Source of the DNA: Photorhabdus noenieputensis | GTDB taxonomy: Bacteria; Pseudomonadota; Gammaproteobacteria; Enterobacterales; Enterobacteriaceae | Assembly: GCF_018448935.1 (NCBI RefSeq) | Contig: NZ_RCWC01000036.1 | Coordinates: 26,457-61,862 of the forward strand | Direction of reading: 5' to 3' | Length of the DNA stretch: 35,406 nt | Shown: positions 1 to 8,649 of the stretch, one piece after another | How the letters are laid out: every line of letters begins with the position of its first letter | Numbering within the stretch: the first letter of the stretch is position 1 | Notes under the pieces: generated by a model | Told to the model about the DNA's origin: nothing | The model's database searches: none | The model's input: the letters and a program-made list of their open reading frames with translations, nothing else | Program-made: the position numbers and the translations under genes

Positions 1-22
1 AAAAAATCAGGCTTGCTGTCAT
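1..22 (-). CDS. Start of a LysE/RhtB-family exporter gene running out of the window (partial)
   Basis: Only seven codons are visible (MTASLIF), read leftwards from an ATG at 22-20. They are identical to the start of the longer LysE-like fragment at 1341-1445, because both lie in the 187-bp repeat. A Shine-Dalgarno-like AAAGG stands about 9 bases upstream. I infer that this is the intact copy of the exporter gene, continuing left of the window and divergent from yheT. This rests on the right-hand copy being recognisable as LysE family. The base at position 1 differs from the right copy, so the frame may also diverge here. Confidence 0.4.
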
Positions 23-188
23 GAAGAGTTACCTTTCATCCTGAACAATGGCGTTTCCCTTTCACAGAAAATATCAGTATGTTATTCACCATACAAGATA
101 ACTAATCAATTTAACTCGAAACCATTATGACTGATATCTTTCGTCCTCTAACCGGAGCCAGTAATCCGCATTTGCAGACACTACTCCC
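2..188. repeat. Left copy of 187-bp direct repeat (lysE-yheT divergent 5' region)
   Basis: Positions 2-188 read identically to 1425-1611 when compared base by base; position 1 and positions from 189 on differ. The repeat holds the first 7 codons of a LysE-family gene (minus), the divergent intergenic region, and the first 20 codons plus two bases of yheT (plus). The left end may extend beyond the window if the mismatch at position 1 is a point change. Confidence 0.95.
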
Positions 189-246
189 ACTGCTGCTGAC
201 TAACACTTCCTCTTACCGATATAAAAAGTCTTTCACTTCTGAATGA
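127..246 (+). pseudogene. Truncated yheT copy (first ~20 codons, then unrelated frame)
   Basis: The frame starts with the same [20 protein letters not shown] as the intact YheT at 1550. It leaves homology after base 188, at the end of the direct repeat, and runs 18 further codons to a TGA at 244-246. The 39-residue product lacks the whole alpha/beta-hydrolase core, so it cannot be a functional hydrolase. It is best read as the broken left junction of an insertion or duplication. It keeps the yheT promoter region, so it may still be transcribed. Confidence 0.85.
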
Positions 247-266
247 GTGCGCCCGATAGGGCGCAC
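247..266. terminator. Perfect 8-bp GC-rich hairpin, possible terminator
   Basis: GTGCGCCC, loop GATA, GGGCGCAC. It begins immediately after the stop of the truncated yheT frame and lies about 70 bases past the stop of the leftward inclusion-body gene. Neither strand has a good T-run after the stem, so intrinsic termination is uncertain. It may be a structural end of the inserted segment instead. Confidence 0.35.
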
Positions 267-333
267 ATAAAAAGCTACTCACAAGACCCAGATTTAGTCC
301 CGAGTAAGCTAGCAAACCTTACTAAGAAGATGC

Positions 334-855
334 TCAATAAGCTGTAATAGTTATGAAGGGATCCCATTTACCGTACCCCACTGGTTTCATAGTATTATCA
401 TATACCGTGAAGTCAAAGGTATATTGGAGTTTAATTGCTTCAGATTCAGGTCTATCTATAACAGAACATTCCCAATAATGATTTTGAACCCTCGGTCCAG
501 GTATTACTTGTAGTGGGTCTATACTTTTCAGAAAAGGAATATATTTAAAGCCAGGTATTAATTGAGCAGGAGTAAGATATTTGCTTAGATCTGCGCTGGG
601 AGAAAAATAACACAAAACAATAGAATAATTAGCATCAGCAGATAGAGTAACTTCACGCCAGCGAATAACATCACCTATTCCGGCAGCAATATTCAGTTCA
701 CTTCCCCCTTGATCAGATATAACTACTCCATCGTAGGTCATCATATGAATACATTGCTGATCAATTAGATTATATCTATCCTTAACCTTACTAAGGGAGC
801 TCAACATACGCTCTACATCAACAGCAACCAATATATCAGTAATTCTTTGTGACAT
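334..855 (-). CDS. AidA/PixA-family inclusion-body protein
   Basis: This 173-residue protein begins MSQRITDILVAVDVERML, the typical opening of the AidA/PixA inclusion-body family: short cytoplasmic proteins that in Xenorhabdus form large crystalline inclusions and in other bacteria are quorum-regulated. The length suits the family (about 170). There is no signal peptide or membrane segment. Aromatic, beta-rich stretches fill the middle and C-terminal parts, including a WDPF near the end. The start is supported by a GAGGA about 8 bases before the ATG. The gene stands alone on the minus strand between the two direct repeats, so it is the only intact cargo of the insertion. The upstream DNA is very AT-rich and contains TATA-like sequences. 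The biochemical role of the family is unknown. Identification is by remembered pattern. Confidence 0.72.
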   Translation of the reverse strand: MSQRITDILVAVDVERMLSSLSKVKDRYNLIDQQCIHMMTYDGVVISDQGGSELNIAAGIGDVIRWREVTLSADANYSIVLCYFSPSADLSKYLTPAQLIPGFKYIPFLKSIDPLQVIPGPRVQNHYWECSVIDRPESEAIKLQYTFDFTVYDNTMKPVGYGKWDPFITITAY

Positions 856-1023
856 AGCAATATCCTCACTAAATTAATATAAAACGCGTATAATATATAA
901 CTAGCAAAAGAATACAGCACAAAGTAAACTTCTAAGCCGCATATAAATCTTAGTACAATTAATGAAAATGACAAGAAGATTTTTGTGATAGTTAAAAACC
1001 CCCGCTTAAAGAACATCACGGAT

Positions 1024-1064
1024 ATGCTATATTTATTAAATCTACACATTGAAATATATAGCAT
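1024..1064. repeat. 9-bp inverted repeat in AT-rich DNA
   Basis: ATGCTATAT at 1024-1032 and ATATAGCAT at 1056-1064 are perfect inverted copies separated by 23 bases. The flanking 856-1197 is AT-rich and I see no convincing gene in it. The element could be an operator, a structured RNA or chance. Confidence 0.3.
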
Positions 1065-1197
1065 TTATAGAGATGTTTAGTTCAATCAATAAAACCATAA
1101 ACTTAACGAAATTACATCTCCTTCAAGCAATAATATTATTCCACGCTGATATTATCAGAACTAAAGTAATTTATTAAATATAAGCTATTTTTAAAGA

Positions 1198-1290
1198 CTA
1201 TATTCGCCGAAAGTAATTCATCCCACTATTAGGTTTTTCCTCTACATAGATAGCACCAATAAGGGCCAACCTATAATCCCGACTCTCCCA
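1198..1290 (-). pseudogene. Coding-like C-terminal fragment of unknown protein
   Basis: An open minus-strand stretch of 30 codons between two stops reads ...YRLALIGAIYVEEKPNSGM... and ends NYFRRI. Residue usage is protein-like and the GC content exceeds that of its surroundings, but there is no start codon with a ribosome site. I do not recognise the family. It is probably a decayed gene end left inside the inserted segment. Confidence 0.3.
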
Positions 1291-1340
1291 TTAGCGAGTA
1301 ATTCATTTTTACCAGAAATGTTCAAGACATCGGCTTGTGT

Positions 1341-1445
1341 TCATTCCTGAACGCCTGATGAAGTCAGCAACATGTTGTTTGGACCCGGGGTAATGGCAGA
1401 AATGAACAAAAAAGTCGTCAATGCAAAAATCAGGCTTGCTGTCAT
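1341..1445 (-). pseudogene. Truncated LysE/RhtB-family amino-acid exporter (N-terminus only)
   Basis: The 34 codons start MTASLIFALTTFLFISAITP and continue GPNNMLLTSSG before an early TGA. The PGPNNMLL motif after a first hydrophobic helix is characteristic of the N-terminus of LysE/RhtB inner-membrane exporters, normally about 200 residues. Nothing downstream continues the family convincingly. Its ATG and ribosome-binding region lie inside the right copy of the 187-bp repeat, divergent from yheT. It is therefore the mirror image of the truncated yheT at 127: each inner junction of the insertion carries a broken gene. Confidence 0.65.
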
Positions 1446-1611
1446 GAAGAGTTACCTTTCATCCTGAACAATGGCGTTTCCCTTTCACAGAAAATATCAG
1501 TATGTTATTCACCATACAAGATAACTAATCAATTTAACTCGAAACCATTATGACTGATATCTTTCGTCCTCTAACCGGAGCCAGTAATCCGCATTTGCAG
1601 ACACTACTCCC
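1425..1611. repeat. Right copy of 187-bp direct repeat
   Basis: Identical to 2-188. Here it joins a truncated LysE-family frame on the left to the intact yheT on the right, and so contains the working yheT promoter and start. Confidence 0.95.
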
Positions 1612-2530
1612 GCGTCTGGTGCGGCGGTATCCTGAACTGCAACCATATTGGCAACGACTTAATTTACCGGATAACGATTTTGTTGATCTGGCGTGGAGTG
1701 AAGATCCTGCCACCGCAGCACATAAACCACGGCTGATCCTGTTTCATGGTCTGGAAGGCAGTTTCCACAGCCCTTATGCCCACGGTTTGCTTCATATCTG
1801 CCGGGAAAAAGGCTGGCTTGGGGTTGTCATGCATTTCCGCGGATGCAGTGGTGAGCCGAACCGCCAAAAGCGTCTCTATCATTCTGGCGAAACAAGCGAT
1901 GCCCGTTATTTTCTGAGCTGGTTAAAACAGACCTACGGTGATGCACCCACCTCAGCCGTAGGTTATTCAGTCGGCGGTAATATGCTGGCCTGCTATCTGG
2001 CAGAAGAAAAAACAGACGCCCAGATCAGTGCTGCCGTCATTGTTTCCGCCCCTTTGATGCTGGAAGCCTGTTCTCTTCGGATAGAAAAAGGATTTTCTCA
2101 GGTTTATGAACGCTATTTACTTAATAGCCTGAAACGTAATGCCACCCGTAAATTGTTACGCTACCCCGGTTTACTCCCCATCAATCTGTCTCAGGTAAAA
2201 AGATTGAAACATATTCGAGAATTTGATGAAATTGTAACCGCAAAAATCCACGGCTTTAAAAATGCAGCGGACTACTACCGCCAGTGCAGTGCTCTGCCGC
2301 GTCTGCCTGATATTACTGTGCCACTGCTGATTATTCATGCTAAAGACGATCCTTTTATGGCACCGGAAGTTGTCCCTGATCTCAAAATGTTACCCAAGAA
2401 TATTGAATACCAAATGACAGAATACGGTGGACATGTCGGCTTTGTCAGTGGTTCGTTGAAGAAACCACAAATGTGGCTGGAACAACGTATCCCAAGCTGG
2501 CTGTCATCCTATCTGGAGCAACCACAATGA
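1550..2530 (+). CDS. yheT: YheT-family alpha/beta hydrolase
   Basis: A 326-residue predicted carboxylesterase-type hydrolase of the YheT/YbdK (UPF0017) group. The fold signature is clear: HGLEGS at 66-71 as oxyanion region, nucleophile elbow GYSVGGN with Ser140, acid residue in HAKDDPF (Asp266 or Asp267), and catalytic His295 in GGHVGF. Length and sequence match E. coli YheT. The substrate is not established. The stop overlaps the yheU start (ATGA), and prkB follows 18 bases after yheU, so the three probably form one operon, as in E. coli. The promoter region is duplicated upstream at 2-126. Confidence 0.93.
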   Translation: MTDIFRPLTGASNPHLQTLLPRLVRRYPELQPYWQRLNLPDNDFVDLAWSEDPATAAHKPRLILFHGLEGSFHSPYAHGLLHICREKGWLGVVMHFRGCSGEPNRQKRLYHSGETSDARYFLSWLKQTYGDAPTSAVGYSVGGNMLACYLAEEKTDAQISAAVIVSAPLMLEACSLRIEKGFSQVYERYLLNSLKRNATRKLLRYPGLLPINLSQVKRLKHIREFDEIVTAKIHGFKNAADYYRQCSALPRLPDITVPLLIIHAKDDPFMAPEVVPDLKMLPKNIEYQMTEYGGHVGFVSGSLKKPQMWLEQRIPSWLSSYLEQPQ

Positions 2531-2745
2531 TTATTCCGTGGCAACAACTGGAACCAGAAACTCTGCTAAATTTGATCGAGAGCTTTGTCCTGCGGGAAGG
2601 CACTGATTATGGCGAAGATGAAAAATCGCTGGAGCAGAAGGTCGCCGACATTCGCCGTCAGTTGGAACGGGGAGATGTTATGCTAGTGTGGTCTGAACTG
2701 CATGAGAGCATCAATATTGTGCCAAAAGAAATGTTCCATTCTTAA
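2527..2745 (+). CDS. yheU: YheU family protein
   Basis: A 72-residue conserved enterobacterial protein of unknown function (UPF0270). The start at 2527 gives [13 protein letters not shown], matching the length and opening of E. coli YheU. The reading frame is open further upstream, but that part overlaps yheT. The core [11 protein letters not shown] and the C-terminal [11 protein letters not shown] are typical of the family. It is translationally coupled to yheT through an ATGA overlap. Confidence 0.93.
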   Translation: MIIPWQQLEPETLLNLIESFVLREGTDYGEDEKSLEQKVADIRRQLERGDVMLVWSELHESINIVPKEMFHS

Positions 2746-2763
2746 CATTATGGAGTTTACTGA

Positions 2764-3633
2764 ATGTCTGTCAAACACCCGATTATTGCAATTACCGGCT
2801 CCAGCGGTGCCGGAACCACCACCACCAGTTTAGCTTTCCGTAAGATTTTCCAGCAACTTAACATCAGTGCAGCACAGATAGAGGGAGATAGTTTCCACCG
2901 TTACACCCGTCCCGAAATGGATGCCGCAATCCGTAAAGCCAAAGAGCAAGGCAGGCATATCAGTTATTTTGGGCCGGAAGCCAATGATTTTGGCATGCTG
3001 GAAAAAACCATGATTGACTATGGTGAAACCGGTGAAGGCCGCCGTCGGAAGTACCTTCATACTTATGACGATGCCGTCCCTTACAACCAGCTCCCCGGTA
3101 CCTTTACGCCGTGGGAATCTCTACCCAAGCAGACCGATGTGCTGTTTTATGAAGGTTTGCACGGCGGTGTTGTTACACCACAACATAACGTTGCCAGTCA
3201 TGTTGATCTGCTGGTGGGAGTTGTACCGATTGTCAACCTTGAATGGATACAGAAACTTATCCGCGATACCGGAGAACGAGGGCACTCACAAGAAGCCGTG
3301 ATGGATTCCGTCGTGCGTTCTATGGATGATTATATCAACTACATTACGCCACAATTCTCGCGAACACATATCAACTTCCAACGTGTCCCCACCGTTGATA
3401 CATCCAATCCATTTTCAGCTAAAGCCATCCCATCATTGGATGAAAGTTTCATTGTCATCCGCTTCCGTGATCTGACTCAAATTGATTTCCCATACTTGTT
3501 AGCAATGTTACAAGGCTCATTTGTTTCAAGCATTAATACCATCGTGGTCCCCGGCGGAAAAATGGGATTAGCAATGGAATTAATTATGACGCCATTGGTA
3601 CAGCGATTGCTGGAAGGGGAAAAAATTTGTTAA
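2764..3633 (+). CDS. prkB: PrkB-family phosphoribulokinase-like protein
   Basis: A 289-residue P-loop kinase of the phosphoribulokinase/uridine kinase family, the same length as E. coli PrkB (YhfC region product). The Walker A loop is GSSGAGTTT at residues 12-20, with Thr in place of the usual Lys-Ser/Thr order, as in other PrkB proteins. FYEGLHGG and the region with VDLLVGVVPIVNLEW follow the family pattern. There is no RuBisCO context, so a Calvin-cycle role is unlikely and the substrate is unknown. It is the last gene of the yheT operon and is followed by the terminator at 3703-3740. Confidence 0.9.
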   Translation: MSVKHPIIAITGSSGAGTTTTSLAFRKIFQQLNISAAQIEGDSFHRYTRPEMDAAIRKAKEQGRHISYFGPEANDFGMLEKTMIDYGETGEGRRRKYLHTYDDAVPYNQLPGTFTPWESLPKQTDVLFYEGLHGGVVTPQHNVASHVDLLVGVVPIVNLEWIQKLIRDTGERGHSQEAVMDSVVRSMDDYINYITPQFSRTHINFQRVPTVDTSNPFSAKAIPSLDESFIVIRFRDLTQIDFPYLLAMLQGSFVSSINTIVVPGGKMGLAMELIMTPLVQRLLEGEKIC

Positions 3634-3702
3634 TCAGCGCCTGAGGTAAATTTAGAAAATTCGGCAGTTAAAATTTACGTCTTATATTATTCAGTTAAGA
3701 AA

Positions 3703-3740
3703 ACAGGTAACTGAAATATTAGTTACCTGTTGTTATTTTT
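3703..3740. terminator. Bidirectional terminator between prkB and yhfA
   Basis: A 10-bp perfect stem ACAGGTAACT / AGTTACCTGT with an 8-base loop, followed on the plus strand by TGTTATTTTT. On the minus strand a shorter T-run follows. It separates the convergent prkB and yhfA. Confidence 0.8.
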
Positions 3741-3758
3741 GAATCAAGAAATAATTTC

Positions 3759-4166
3759 TCAATCTATATCTTTAATTTCAAAACTGTGGGTAATTTCAAC
3801 TGATTTCCCTAACATCAATGAAACAGAGCAATATTTTTCCGCGGACAGCATGACGGCACGCTCAACCGCTTTATCTGTTAAATCCTTACCTGTAACAATA
3901 AAATGCAGATTAATATGGGTAAACAAGCGTGGAGCCTCTTCACGACGGCGGGAAGTTAATTTTACTTCACAATCTCTTATGTCGTACCTGCCTTTCTGCA
4001 AAATAGAAACTACATCAATCGTACTGCAACCACCGGCTGCCATTAATACCATTTCCATCGGACTCGGTGCCTTATCGCCAGCATTGCCATCCATCATGAT
4101 CTGATGACCGGAAGATGACTCCCCCAAAAGAGACAATCCTTCAACCCATTTTACCCGCGCTTGCAT
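3759..4166 (-). CDS. yhfA: OsmC-family protein YhfA
   Basis: 135 residues, matching E. coli YhfA (134). OsmC/Ohr-fold proteins use a pair of cysteines for thiol peroxidase chemistry; here Cys47 (in AAGGCSTIDVV) and Cys113 (in KYCSVSLML) occupy those positions. It is likely cytosolic and dimeric; a specific substrate is not known for YhfA. It is transcribed divergently from crp across a shared 320-bp region, the same arrangement as in E. coli. Confidence 0.92.
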   Translation of the reverse strand: MQARVKWVEGLSLLGESSSGHQIMMDGNAGDKAPSPMEMVLMAAGGCSTIDVVSILQKGRYDIRDCEVKLTSRRREEAPRLFTHINLHFIVTGKDLTDKAVERAVMLSAEKYCSVSLMLGKSVEITHSFEIKDID

Positions 4167-4486
4167 AAATACCTCTTAAGTCGTTCTTTGCATCCAAGCC
4201 TACTCTTTCAGTATTAAACTGGCAATCTAATGAGCAGTTTATTATGCTGAAACAATACAAGACAAGACAGAAGCCTTTTCCTGTGTTAAAAACAGAAGCG
4301 AGCCAGGTATATATAGGTTAAGATCAATACGTAAGGTTCAAATTTCAGATAACCTATATAAAACCCTTATCTGTCAGTTTTTCAACAAACTAATATGTTA
4401 AGCTAGTGTCTTTATAAGCCAGCCTGACGAGAAACTTTTAGATTCTCGTGTTATTTAGGCAGCGATAACAACAGAGGATGAAACGA
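4167..4486. promoter_or_regulatory. yhfA-crp divergent regulatory region
   Basis: 320 bp without a gene, AT-rich. In E. coli this region carries crp autoregulation and a divergent transcript. I see an inverted repeat ACGAGAA/TTCTCGT at 4427-4449 in the probable crp leader and a TAATAT at 4391 that could be a -10. I found no clear full CRP consensus palindrome by eye. Confidence 0.5.
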
Positions 4487-5119
4487 ATGGTTCTCGGCAA
4501 GCCACAAACAGACCCCACTCTTGAATGGTTTTTGTCACACTGCCATATTCATAAATATCCATCTAAAAGTACGCTTATTCATCAAGGCGAGAAAGCAGAG
4601 ACGCTTTACTACATCGTAAAAGGCTCTGTTGCGGTTTTGATTAAAGATGAAGAAGGCAAAGAGATGATCCTCTCCTATTTAAATCAGGGAGATTTCATTG
4701 GTGAACTTGGATTATTTGAAGAGGGGCAAGAGCGTACAGCTTGGGTACGGGCCAAAAGCGCCTGTGAAGTGGCTGAAATCTCCTATAAAAAATTCCGTCA
4801 ACTGATTCAGGTAAACCCGGATATTTTGATGCGTTTATCTGCCCAAATGGCAAACCGTTTGCAAACAACTTCTGAGAAAGTCGGTAATCTGGCTTTTCTG
4901 GATGTTACCGGCCGGATTGCCCAAACTTTATTGAATCTGGCGAAACAACCAGATGCAATGACCCACCCAGACGGAATGCAAATCAAAATCACGCGTCAGG
5001 AAATCGGTCAGATTGTTGGCTGTTCCCGCGAAACAGTTGGTCGTATTCTGAAAATGTTAGAAGATCAAAACTTGATCTCCGCACACGGTAAAACTATTGT
5101 TGTTTACGGTACACGTTAA
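4487..5119 (+). CDS. crp: cAMP receptor protein CRP
   Basis: The global catabolite regulator, 210 residues, almost identical to E. coli CRP from [10 protein letters not shown] to VVYGTR. I chose the ATG at 4487 over the in-frame ATG at 4478 because it matches the E. coli start and has AGAGGA about 9 bases upstream. The N-terminal cyclic-nucleotide domain has GELGLF and [10 protein letters not shown]. The C-terminal winged helix has the recognition helix [10 protein letters not shown]. Compared with E. coli (recalled sequence), the cAMP-phosphate contact Ser83 (mature numbering) is Thr here, while Thr127-Ser128 and the recognition helix are kept. Regulation is probably autogenous through the long upstream region. 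Confidence 0.98.
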   Translation: MVLGKPQTDPTLEWFLSHCHIHKYPSKSTLIHQGEKAETLYYIVKGSVAVLIKDEEGKEMILSYLNQGDFIGELGLFEEGQERTAWVRAKSACEVAEISYKKFRQLIQVNPDILMRLSAQMANRLQTTSEKVGNLAFLDVTGRIAQTLLNLAKQPDAMTHPDGMQIKITRQEIGQIVGCSRETVGRILKMLEDQNLISAHGKTIVVYGTR

Positions 5120-5128
5120 CGCTTGATT

Positions 5129-5160
5129 AATCAGCGCATAATCCTGCGCTGATTTCTCTT
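5129..5160. terminator. Terminator between crp and argD
   Basis: Stem AATCAGCGCA / TGCGCTGATT with a 6-base loop, followed by TCTCTT on the plus strand. It is suitably placed to end both convergent genes. Confidence 0.7.
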
Positions 5161-5168
5161 GTGCTTAA

Positions 5169-6395
<1,227 letters not shown>

Positions 6396-6417
6396 TTATA
6401 TATACACCATTCAGAAG

Positions 6418-6431
6418 TGAAATTATAATCA
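6418..6431. promoter_or_regulatory. Candidate ARG box (ArgR operator) upstream of argD
   Basis: TGAAATTATAATCA matches the consensus TGAATNNNNATTCA at all but two of the ten specified positions and overlaps a TATAAT that could serve as the argD -10 on the minus strand. A second partial half-site, TGAAT, follows at 6433. I did not find a tandem partner at the classical 21-bp spacing. Confidence 0.45.
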
Positions 6432-6503
6432 CTGAATATGCATAAAAAATCAAAGATGGGCAAATGAAAAAGATGGATAAATGAAGAAATTATCGGTATC
6501 TGG

Positions 6504-7079
6504 TTAATATCTCAGAAAGTTGCTCAGTAACTGGTGACCTTGTTCACTGAGAATACTTTCAGGATGGAACTGCACCCCTTCCAGCGGTAAAGTGCGATGA
6601 CGAATGCCCATAATTTCATCGACATTGCCATTATGCTGGCTCCATGCGGTGACTTCAAATGAGGCTGGTAATGTCTCCGCGGCAATCACCAATGAATGGT
6701 AACGAGTCGCCGTTAATGGCCGGTTAAGCCCTTTGAACACACCTTGCTGATTATGGTGAATAGCAGAAGTTTTTCCATGCATCACTTCCCTGGCTTTTAC
6801 CACGCTGGCACCAAACGCCTGCCCAATTGCCTGATGTCCAAGACAAACACCAAGAATCGGCAATTTATCCGAAAAATGAGAAATCACAGCCAGAGAAATT
6901 CCTGCTTCATTTGGGGTACAAGGGCCTGGGGAAATCACCAGATGAGTAGGCATCAATCTCTCAATATCTTCAAGTTGCAGTTCATCATTGCGCTTAACTA
7001 AAACATCTGTACCCAATTCACAAAAATATTGATATAAGTTATATGTAAAAGAATCATAGTTATCTATTATTAGTAACAT
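6504..7079 (-). CDS. pabA: Aminodeoxychorismate synthase glutamine amidotransferase component
   Basis: A 191-residue class I glutamine amidotransferase that supplies ammonia to PabB for 4-amino-4-deoxychorismate, on the way to folate. The triad is Cys79 in LGVCLGHQ, His172 and Glu174 in VQFHPES. The oxyanion strand [12 protein letters not shown] is present. The opening [15 protein letters not shown] is typical of PabA and TrpG; the position next to argD, with no trp gene nearby, favours PabA, although the protein could also serve anthranilate synthase. E. coli has fic and yhfG just upstream; here they are absent. Confidence 0.93.
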   Translation of the reverse strand: MLLIIDNYDSFTYNLYQYFCELGTDVLVKRNDELQLEDIERLMPTHLVISPGPCTPNEAGISLAVISHFSDKLPILGVCLGHQAIGQAFGASVVKAREVMHGKTSAIHHNQQGVFKGLNRPLTATRYHSLVIAAETLPASFEVTAWSQHNGNVDEIMGIRHRTLPLEGVQFHPESILSEQGHQLLSNFLRY

Positions 7080-7193
7080 AGGAGTCTATCCTACTCATTT
7101 TTATCGCTGTATTTGTTGCCCTGCCACTCCTGCAATTTGTTTATCCTGCACAACTGGCTCCAGGTAAAACAGCCTCGCGACAACGGGGCGGCT

Positions 7194-7199
7194 ATCATA
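7194..7199 (-). promoter_or_regulatory. Candidate extended -10 of the pabA promoter
   Basis: Read on the minus strand, the sequence is TGCTATGAT, an extended -10 (TGnTATGAT), about 115 bases before the pabA start. No good -35 is visible at standard spacing, which is tolerated by extended -10 promoters. The leader between contains a 10-bp palindrome CTGGCTCCAG. Confidence 0.35.
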
Positions 7200-7322
7200 G
7201 CACATCAATATTTGTAGCATAGTACAACAAAATCAATGGCTGTTTTTTTCTCAATCAACTTACTCTCATACCCTACAAAACATATGCTCTATTTTGATAT
7301 TCAATAAGTAAAGGTAATTGTT

Positions 7323-7673
7323 ATGAAGACAAAACTGATTATAGCATCTCTTTTTTTGCTGTCCTTCTCCACGCTGGCTGTGACTAAAGCTGCCAACATT
7401 TTCTTCCCGGAAAAAGGTGTGGTTTGTGATAAAAAAGGAAAATATTGCTCTGATCAACAAGGGCTATCGCTAAAATTAACCGAAAGGTATTTAGGGAAAA
7501 AAGCGGTAGAACGCCTGAAAAAAGAGTTTGGTGATGGGAAAGATATTGACTTTTCATCTTACACTTTAAGTAATGGGGTACACTGTGAGAGTAAAGAGAA
7601 AAAATGTTACAAAGACAGATATTATCCACGAACCGAAGTAAATAAAGAATTTACCCAAAAGATGTATGAATAA
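7323..7673 (+). CDS. YcgJ-like (Fels-1 prophage-like) secreted cysteine protein
   Basis: 116 residues with a clear Sec signal peptide (MKTKLIIASLFLLSFSTLAV, cleavage likely after TKA or TKAA). The mature part has FFPEKGVVCDKKGKYCSDQQGLS and LSNGVHCESKEKKCYKDRY as two separate cysteine pairs (Cys35/Cys42 and Cys88/Cys95), probably disulfides. This pattern is that of the YcgJ / Fels-1 prophage protein-like family of unknown function. A good ribosome site (AAAGG) precedes the ATG. It occupies the place of fic-yhfG in the E. coli order and is transcribed opposite to both neighbours, with its own terminator. Confidence 0.75.
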   Translation: MKTKLIIASLFLLSFSTLAVTKAANIFFPEKGVVCDKKGKYCSDQQGLSLKLTERYLGKKAVERLKKEFGDGKDIDFSSYTLSNGVHCESKEKKCYKDRYYPRTEVNKEFTQKMYE

Positions 7674-7678
7674 CGGCG

Positions 7679-7709
7679 AAACTGGCCTTCATTTAATGCA
7701 GGCCAGTTT
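7679..7709. terminator. Terminator between the ycgJ-like gene and ppiA
   Basis: Perfect 10-bp stem AAACTGGCCT / AGGCCAGTTT with an 11-base loop, six bases after the ycgJ-like stop. The A/T-rich stem ends make it usable in both directions between the convergent genes. Confidence 0.75.
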
Positions 7710-7772
7710 GTTAATCTGATGAGAGTTAACCGGAAGACCAGAAACTGCCACAGCCAAAGTGAGAGAAAAAAA

Positions 7773-8342
7773 TTAAGGAATAATCTCCGCCGACAGAATA
7801 GCAACCGGTTTAACCGGTACATTCTGATATGGACCAACGTTTTCCGTTTTGACTTGAGAAATTTTATCCACAACATCCATGCCTTTTACGACCTTACCAA
7901 ATACTGCATAACCAAAGTCACGCTGGCCATGATCAAGGAAAGCATTGTCTGCCACATTAATAAAAAATTGGCTGGTAGCACTGTCTTTATCGGCGGTACG
8001 TGCCATAGAGATAGTTCCGCGTAAATTGCGCAGCCCATTATCTGCCTCATTTTTAATAGCGGCTTTAGTCGCTTTCTGCTGCAAATCTTTGGTAAAACCG
8101 CCACCCTGTACCATAAATCCAGGGATTACCCGATGGAAGATTGTATTGTTGTAATAACCCTCATTAACGTATTCAATAAAGTTCTTCGTTGTAATTGGCG
8201 CTTTCTGGTTATTTAATTCTAGTTCAATATTCCCCTCCGTTGTTGTCAGCTTCACATGGGTTTCCCCCACAGCCAAAGCCAGAGGTGCCATTGCGCTCAG
8301 AGAAGATGCAGTTACAAGTGCTACTAAAATACGTTTAAACAT
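7773..8342 (-). CDS. ppiA: Periplasmic peptidyl-prolyl cis-trans isomerase A
   Basis: A 189-residue cyclophilin with a signal peptide (about residues 1-24, ending LALA). It is a periplasmic prolyl isomerase assisting protein folding. Cyclophilin hallmarks: [15 protein letters not shown] with the catalytic Arg71, SQFFINV around 124-130, and [11 protein letters not shown] near the C-terminus. Size and sequence match E. coli PpiA (190). It ends the crp-argD-pabA block; beyond it gene order switches to the engB-polA block. Confidence 0.95.
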   Translation of the reverse strand: MFKRILVALVTASSLSAMAPLALAVGETHVKLTTTEGNIELELNNQKAPITTKNFIEYVNEGYYNNTIFHRVIPGFMVQGGGFTKDLQQKATKAAIKNEADNGLRNLRGTISMARTADKDSATSQFFINVADNAFLDHGQRDFGYAVFGKVVKGMDVVDKISQVKTENVGPYQNVPVKPVAILSAEIIP

Positions 8343-8649
8343 TCTGGGTTCCTATATTATTAAGGTCAACAACACAAACTGAATCAATTCTAATAATCTC
8401 TTCAACATCGTGCTCAATATTTACCTACATTTACGCTATCAATCGACGGGGGCTTTGAAGAAAAATTCATCCTTTCAATAATAGGTTAGATTTTATTTCA
8501 CAAACCGGATCATCATCGATAACAAAATAGCAAGCTCAGTTCAACCCATCAGCAATATGTCATTATTTTTAATCCTGTCAACCAACAGTGGCTATCGGTA
8601 TAATCTCCTTTGCCATATATTCAGTGCATTTCTCAGGGAGATAATCATT
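8343..8649. promoter_or_regulatory. ppiA-engB divergent region with engB promoter
   Basis: 307 bp. A probable engB promoter is CTGTCA at 8575-8580, an 18-base spacer and a perfect TATAAT at 8599-8604, which puts the transcript start roughly 40 bases before the TTG start codon. In E. coli the CsrC RNA lies upstream of engB; I see no series of GGA motifs on either strand to support one here. Confidence 0.5.

Noticed and set aside
813-1064. 83-codon minus-strand frame overlapping the inclusion-body gene start
   Set aside because: It is in AT-rich DNA, has no ribosome site, and its composition (Phe/Tyr/Leu/Ile-rich) is what AT-rich noncoding DNA yields.
7100-7210. Short minus-strand frames in the pabA leader (e.g. 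MCYDSRPVVARLFYLEPVV...)
   Set aside because: The ATG lies at or upstream of the probable -10 box, so it would not be in the transcript; no ribosome site.
8343-8556. Possible CsrC RNA upstream of engB, as in E. coli
   Set aside because: No repeated GGA motifs in hairpin loops on either strand and no terminator of the expected kind.
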